Shown here piece by piece: positions 60,864-64,000 of a stretch of 64,000 bases of DNA. Position 1 is the first letter of the stretch; each line of letters starts with the position of its first letter. The DNA lies in the NCBI GenBank assembly GCA_020637335.1, contig JACJWC010000011.1:62001-126000 (forward strand), given 5' to 3'. This stretch comes from Acidobacteriota bacterium (GTDB lineage Bacteria > Acidobacteriota > Holophagae > Acanthopleuribacterales > Acanthopleuribacteraceae). The notes beneath the pieces are model-generated. The model did not search any database. It saw nothing but the letters and a program-made list of their open reading frames with translations, and had not been told where the DNA came from. The position numbers and the translations under genes are program-made.

Positions 60864-60870
60864 CCCGTAC

Positions 60871-62706
60871 CTAGCGCTCTGTTGTTGGGCGGACTAATCG
60901 GAATCCCACATCACAGCCTTTTGCATCGACCGGCCGGGCGTCTCGGTTGGTCGACCGACAATCTCGCCAATCCGATAAATACGATCCGCCTCTGATGACA
61001 TAAGCCTCACCAATTTGGGGACCGAGCGGGTTCAAATAGGCCGATCGTTTATAGGCATCGGGTTGGTACAAATCCTGGCAGAGTTCCCAAACATTGCCCT
61101 GCATATCAAACAATCCCCAGTCATTGGGCTTTTTTCGGCCCACTTCATGGGGTCTTTCGGAAGCATTGGGCGCATACCAAGCTGCTTCACTGGGGGCCTG
61201 ATTTAAAAAAGTGCGTTCCCCGGCCTTACAGGCATATTCCCATTCCGCCTCGGTGGGTAGGCGGTAATTGCTGCCCAACCTCTGATTGAGCTTCTGCAAG
61301 AAAACGTTAATTTCCGCTCGCGAAATGCCCGTTACCGGTAACCGGTCGCCCTTTTCACATGAAGGGTTACTGCCCATTACCGCTTGCCAGAGTTCTTGGG
61401 TTACCTCCGTTGTACTCATCTGAAAAGCGCCTAAAGACACCTCGTGAACACCCCATTCATCGCGGCCCAATAGGGTCCGACTGCCCATTTTGTAGATGCC
61501 TTCAGGAATATCGACCAGCTGAATTTCGGGCAGCGGTCTGAGCGGTTTTGGCTGTGGTTTTGACACGGGCTCAGGGGTAGCGTCCGTTTTTCGCTGAGTC
61601 CCATCCACCGCAGGTTCAGAATTGTCCGGTTGAGCAACATTAAGCGCCGGCACCGGCTCTGAATCGGTTACCGGACTTTGCGGCTCAGGTGAGCGGGGCC
61701 ATAACACAAATGCAACAATCAGGAGGGCGCACAATGCGAACCAAGTATAGCGCACCGTGCGGGGTTGGGCCGGCTGGGCTCGTACCGGCGGTTCCACTTT
61801 GAAGGGAGAAGTAGGCACTTGCTCCGGTTCAAAGGCCATTGCCAATTCCGCCCCACTGGCAAAACGGTCCTGCGGTTTTTTCTGCAACAGGCGCAGGATG
61901 ACGTATTCCATATGGCTGCTCAGGTGCGGGTTTCGCTCCCGCGGTGATACCACCCGGGTATTCACATGATTGTAGGTAATCGACATGGCATCACTGTCCT
62001 CAAACGGTGGTTGCCCCGTGGCCATGTGATAACAGACTGCGCCCAGCGAGTACAGATCGGAGCGACCGTCCAACTTACCGCCCGATGCCTGCTCCGGACT
62101 CAGATAATGCGGTGTGCCAATAAAAGCATTGGTTCCAGTCATTCGCGTTTGATCGACCCGTTTCGCGATGCCGAAATCGGCAAGTAGCGGGCGATCGCGT
62201 TCATCAAACAAAATGTTGGCCGGCTTCACATCGCGATGAATAACGCCCTTACTGTGCGCGTAGTCCAAGGCCAGAGCCATGGCCTCCATAATTTGGCGAA
62301 TGCGCGCTTCGGGCAAAGGACCGCCCAAGCGCTGGGCAAGCGAGCCACCGCTGAGGTAGGTCATGGCGTAATACAGTAAACCCGGCTTCACACCAACATG
62401 ATGAACGGCCAAAATATGCGGATGGTTTAAACCGGCCGCAATTTTGGCTTCCCGTTTAAATCGGCTGATCAACTGGGGATCGGTCACCCATTCAGCCGGT
62501 AACACTTTGATGGCCAGATCGCGGTCCAAAGCGCGTTCACGCCCGCGAAACACAAAGGCCATCCCGCCACGTCCAATCAGCTGAAGATCGTCAAATTGAT
62601 CCGACAACTGCTCTTGAACCCGGTCCACAAAAGGGCCGATCAAGACCTCCCAATCCGCCCCAGAATCGGAGGAATCGGCCGTTTTTTCACTGATTGGACC
62701 CGTCAT
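60871..62706 (-). CDS. Active Ser/Thr kinase fused to an FGE-like sulfatase-modifying-factor domain
   Basis: 611 residues from ATG 62706 (AGAGGGG upstream; an ATG at 62727 is in frame). Kinase domain 35-290 intact: GRGGMA, Lys67, HRD 157-159, DFG 177-179, GTPHYLSPE. A Pro-rich linker and one membrane helix (320-337) follow, then a second linker and the FGE-sulfatase-like domain (~400-609; YKMGSRTLLG, RLPTEAEWEYACKAG, GNVWELCQDLYQ, RGGSYLSDWRDC). The first catalytic Cys position is Ser and the second is Cys, so formylglycine generation is doubtful. Probably senses a periplasmic ligand and phosphorylates cytosolic targets. Confidence 0.9.
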   Translation of the reverse strand: MTGPISEKTADSSDSGADWEVLIGPFVDRVQEQLSDQFDDLQLIGRGGMAFVFRGRERALDRDLAIKVLPAEWVTDPQLISRFKREAKIAAGLNHPHILAVHHVGVKPGLLYYAMTYLSGGSLAQRLGGPLPEARIRQIMEAMALALDYAHSKGVIHRDVKPANILFDERDRPLLADFGIAKRVDQTRMTGTNAFIGTPHYLSPEQASGGKLDGRSDLYSLGAVCYHMATGQPPFEDSDAMSITYNHVNTRVVSPRERNPHLSSHMEYVILRLLQKKPQDRFASGAELAMAFEPEQVPTSPFKVEPPVRAQPAQPRTVRYTWFALCALLIVAFVLWPRSPEPQSPVTDSEPVPALNVAQPDNSEPAVDGTQRKTDATPEPVSKPQPKPLRPLPEIQLVDIPEGIYKMGSRTLLGRDEWGVHEVSLGAFQMSTTEVTQELWQAVMGSNPSCEKGDRLPVTGISRAEINVFLQKLNQRLGSNYRLPTEAEWEYACKAGERTFLNQAPSEAAWYAPNASERPHEVGRKKPNDWGLFDMQGNVWELCQDLYQPDAYKRSAYLNPLGPQIGEAYVIRGGSYLSDWRDCRSTNRDARPVDAKGCDVGFRLVRPTTER

Positions 62707-62832
62707 ATGCCCCTCTGGGCCAAGCATTGTAGCAAACCCATATGCCAGCTGAATGTGGGCAATCCAACAATTTGGCGAATAGGGCTTCCCTCTCTATTTA
62801 CGCACAAATGTTGGCAACCACTTGCATGTCTG

Positions 62833-63906
62833 TCAGGGATTTTTTAAAACCTCGATTAAACGCAGCATGGCCGATGCCGGCGGCAGGGGCGCGACCGATT
62901 GGATGGTTGCTGGGATACCCAACCCCTCCAAGGCGGCGACACGCGGAATATCATTGCGCAAGGCCGACCGAAATCCGTGCCGTTGCCAGGCCAGTTCCTG
63001 GATTTGTGAATCCTTCATGGCCTCGGCAAATTGTTTACCGCCCGCCGTCAGACCTAACACGGGATGGGAGGACCAGAAGGTCGGTTGGGGATAAATAATC
63101 CGCACTTTTTTGCGGATCAGATCGCGAAAATTGGGGTTTTCAAGCAGAAATTCAATCAGTTGATTTTCATAACCCACAATAATCGGATGGGCTCCCACAC
63201 CCGTGTTCAAAAACGATTCAAACAGATCGGAACTGGAGTTTTCCAGGTAACCCATCCGTTTGTAGTAATCGCTTAAACGCGGCAAAATGGCCTCCAAATC
63301 TGCATCGCTTACCACCCGACCGTCGTTCATTACGGTTGCCAAAAGAGCGGCAAACATATTCCCGGAATTGCTGGAGGCCGGGTCTGTAGCATGAATTTGA
63401 ACCTTGCCATACAACTGGGGCAGGCCCAGATCGGCCCAGGTTTTTTCCTGTTCTATCCAAGTCACCAATCCCTGCAAGTTCGAGAAATACAAGACGCCCT
63501 GGCGTTCTTCCACCCAGCCCTCAGATTTGAGTGGCGCGGCCACTTCTTCCCAAGTGTAGAAAACCAAAGGGCTATTAAAAATGAGCTCCTCCGCTGTCAG
63601 GCTGCGCCCTTCCCGCTTGAGCAGTTCCGCACCGATCTGATTCGATGGCCACAACAAATCCATACCCGAATGGTCGCGTTCGAGCACCATCTCAATGCTG
63701 CCGGATTTGGTTAAATTGGCGCGAATCCCAAGACGAGCCAAACGGTCCAGAATTTCGGGATCCTTCATCAAACCCGATTTTTCTCCGCCCAAAAATCCGC
63801 GGACTTCCAGCGATTTGCCCGGATTGAGACCCAAAGCGCCTGACTTCCATAAGTAGGTGCCACCCACCACGGCTATCAGGATCGCAAGGCCAAACCATCT
63901 CTTCAT
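62833..63906 (-). CDS. Extracellular solute-binding protein-like, membrane-anchored
   Basis: 357 residues. An N-terminal signal/anchor helix (MKRWFGLAILIAVVGGTYLW) is followed by a periplasmic-binding-protein-like fold: GFLGGEKSGLMKDPEIL, MDLLWPSNQIG, LIFNSPLVFYTWEEVAAPL, and HATDPASSNSGNMFAALLA, which resembles the SSNSG ligand segment of ABC substrate-binding proteins. No permease or ATPase gene is next to it. Starts in a 4-base overlap with the stop of the upstream gene, so it is the second gene of an operon. Confidence 0.8.
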   Translation of the reverse strand: MKRWFGLAILIAVVGGTYLWKSGALGLNPGKSLEVRGFLGGEKSGLMKDPEILDRLARLGIRANLTKSGSIEMVLERDHSGMDLLWPSNQIGAELLKREGRSLTAEELIFNSPLVFYTWEEVAAPLKSEGWVEERQGVLYFSNLQGLVTWIEQEKTWADLGLPQLYGKVQIHATDPASSNSGNMFAALLATVMNDGRVVSDADLEAILPRLSDYYKRMGYLENSSSDLFESFLNTGVGAHPIIVGYENQLIEFLLENPNFRDLIRKKVRIIYPQPTFWSSHPVLGLTAGGKQFAEAMKDSQIQELAWQRHGFRSALRNDIPRVAALEGLGIPATIQSVAPLPPASAMLRLIEVLKNP

Positions 63907-64000
63907 TTGTTTTCCTGTTCTGCTGCAGTTTCGTATTCCAAATCTATATTAAAGAGTTGAACCACTTTTTCACCAGCTAAATCCAATTTGACCAGATCGC
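63903..64000 (-). CDS. C-terminal end of an upstream gene, truncated by the window edge
   Basis: The minus strand is open in one frame from the right edge to TGA at 63903-63905, giving 31 C-terminal residues that end GluAsnLys. The stop overlaps the start of the solute-binding gene (ATGA). Identity not determinable from this fragment. Confidence 0.6.
   Translation of the reverse strand, partial: DLVKLDLAGEKVVQLFNIDLEYETAAEQENK

Overview
The window is 64 kb of compact chromosomal DNA of moderate G+C content (by eye a little over half) from a Gram-negative-type bacterium. Indicators are several Ser/Thr protein kinases (one active and one degenerate one fused to formylglycine-generating-enzyme-like domains), a PATAN/DUF4388 protein, a PilZ protein, a sigma-54 enhancer-binding regulator, a complete methylcrotonyl-CoA carboxylase, and a secreted VWA protein of the kind common in Acidobacteriota. 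Acidobacteriota (Holophagae-like) is my best guess; Myxococcota or another deltaproteobacterial lineage is possible. No rRNA, tRNA, CRISPR array, insertion sequence or prophage was seen.

Layout. 1-7.3 kb: a truncated secreted M4 protease with a PA domain inserted in its catalytic region, a 2-oxoglutarate-type oxygenase, and the leucine-catabolic carboxylase operon (beta subunit, biotin carboxylase, biotin carrier) with the alpha subunit split in two. 7.5-15.5 kb: a membrane kinase with a long repeat region, an rRNA-type methyltransferase, DUF2062 and unknown proteins, and a pseudo-receiver/PATAN/DegV fusion. 15.5-24.4 kb: a secreted protein, a 31-residue membrane peptide, a diguanylate cyclase, a PAS histidine kinase, an NtrC-type regulator with a companion receiver protein, and divergently from these a cytochrome cd1 nitrite reductase with an extra N-terminal cytochrome c domain. 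24-34.5 kb: mutS, a hydrolase, a GST-like protein, a PIN/ribbon-helix-helix toxin-antitoxin pair, and the translation operon ffh-rpsP-khpA-rimM-trmD-methyltransferase-rplS followed by a VWA protein. 34.5-51 kb: mostly housekeeping and transport (serine hydrolase, purL-purF-nif3, fhs, OPT transporter, MscS channel, DoxX/YHS pair, folD-mce-lipoprotein). 51-64 kb: PilZ protein, pseudokinase/FGE-like giant, pgk-tpiA, ridA, M50 protease fused to a repeat domain, active kinase/FGE-like fusion, solute-binding protein and the end of another gene.

Functional links. folD and fhs serve one-carbon metabolism and purL/purF purine synthesis; mccB/mccA and mce point to branched-chain amino acid and propionate oxidation; nirS gives a nitrite-reducing respiratory capability. 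Much of the rest is signalling: c-di-GMP synthesis and binding, two-component and sigma-54 control, and multi-domain kinases. Gene ends are packed tightly: six of twelve convergent gene pairs overlap at their 3' ends. The most noteworthy items are the pseudokinase with six FxF motifs and a non-catalytic FGE-like domain, the pseudo-receiver/PATAN/DegV fusion, the extended NirS next to a sigma-54 regulator, the split MccA, the M50-repeat fusion, and a terminator that doubles as signal-peptide coding sequence.
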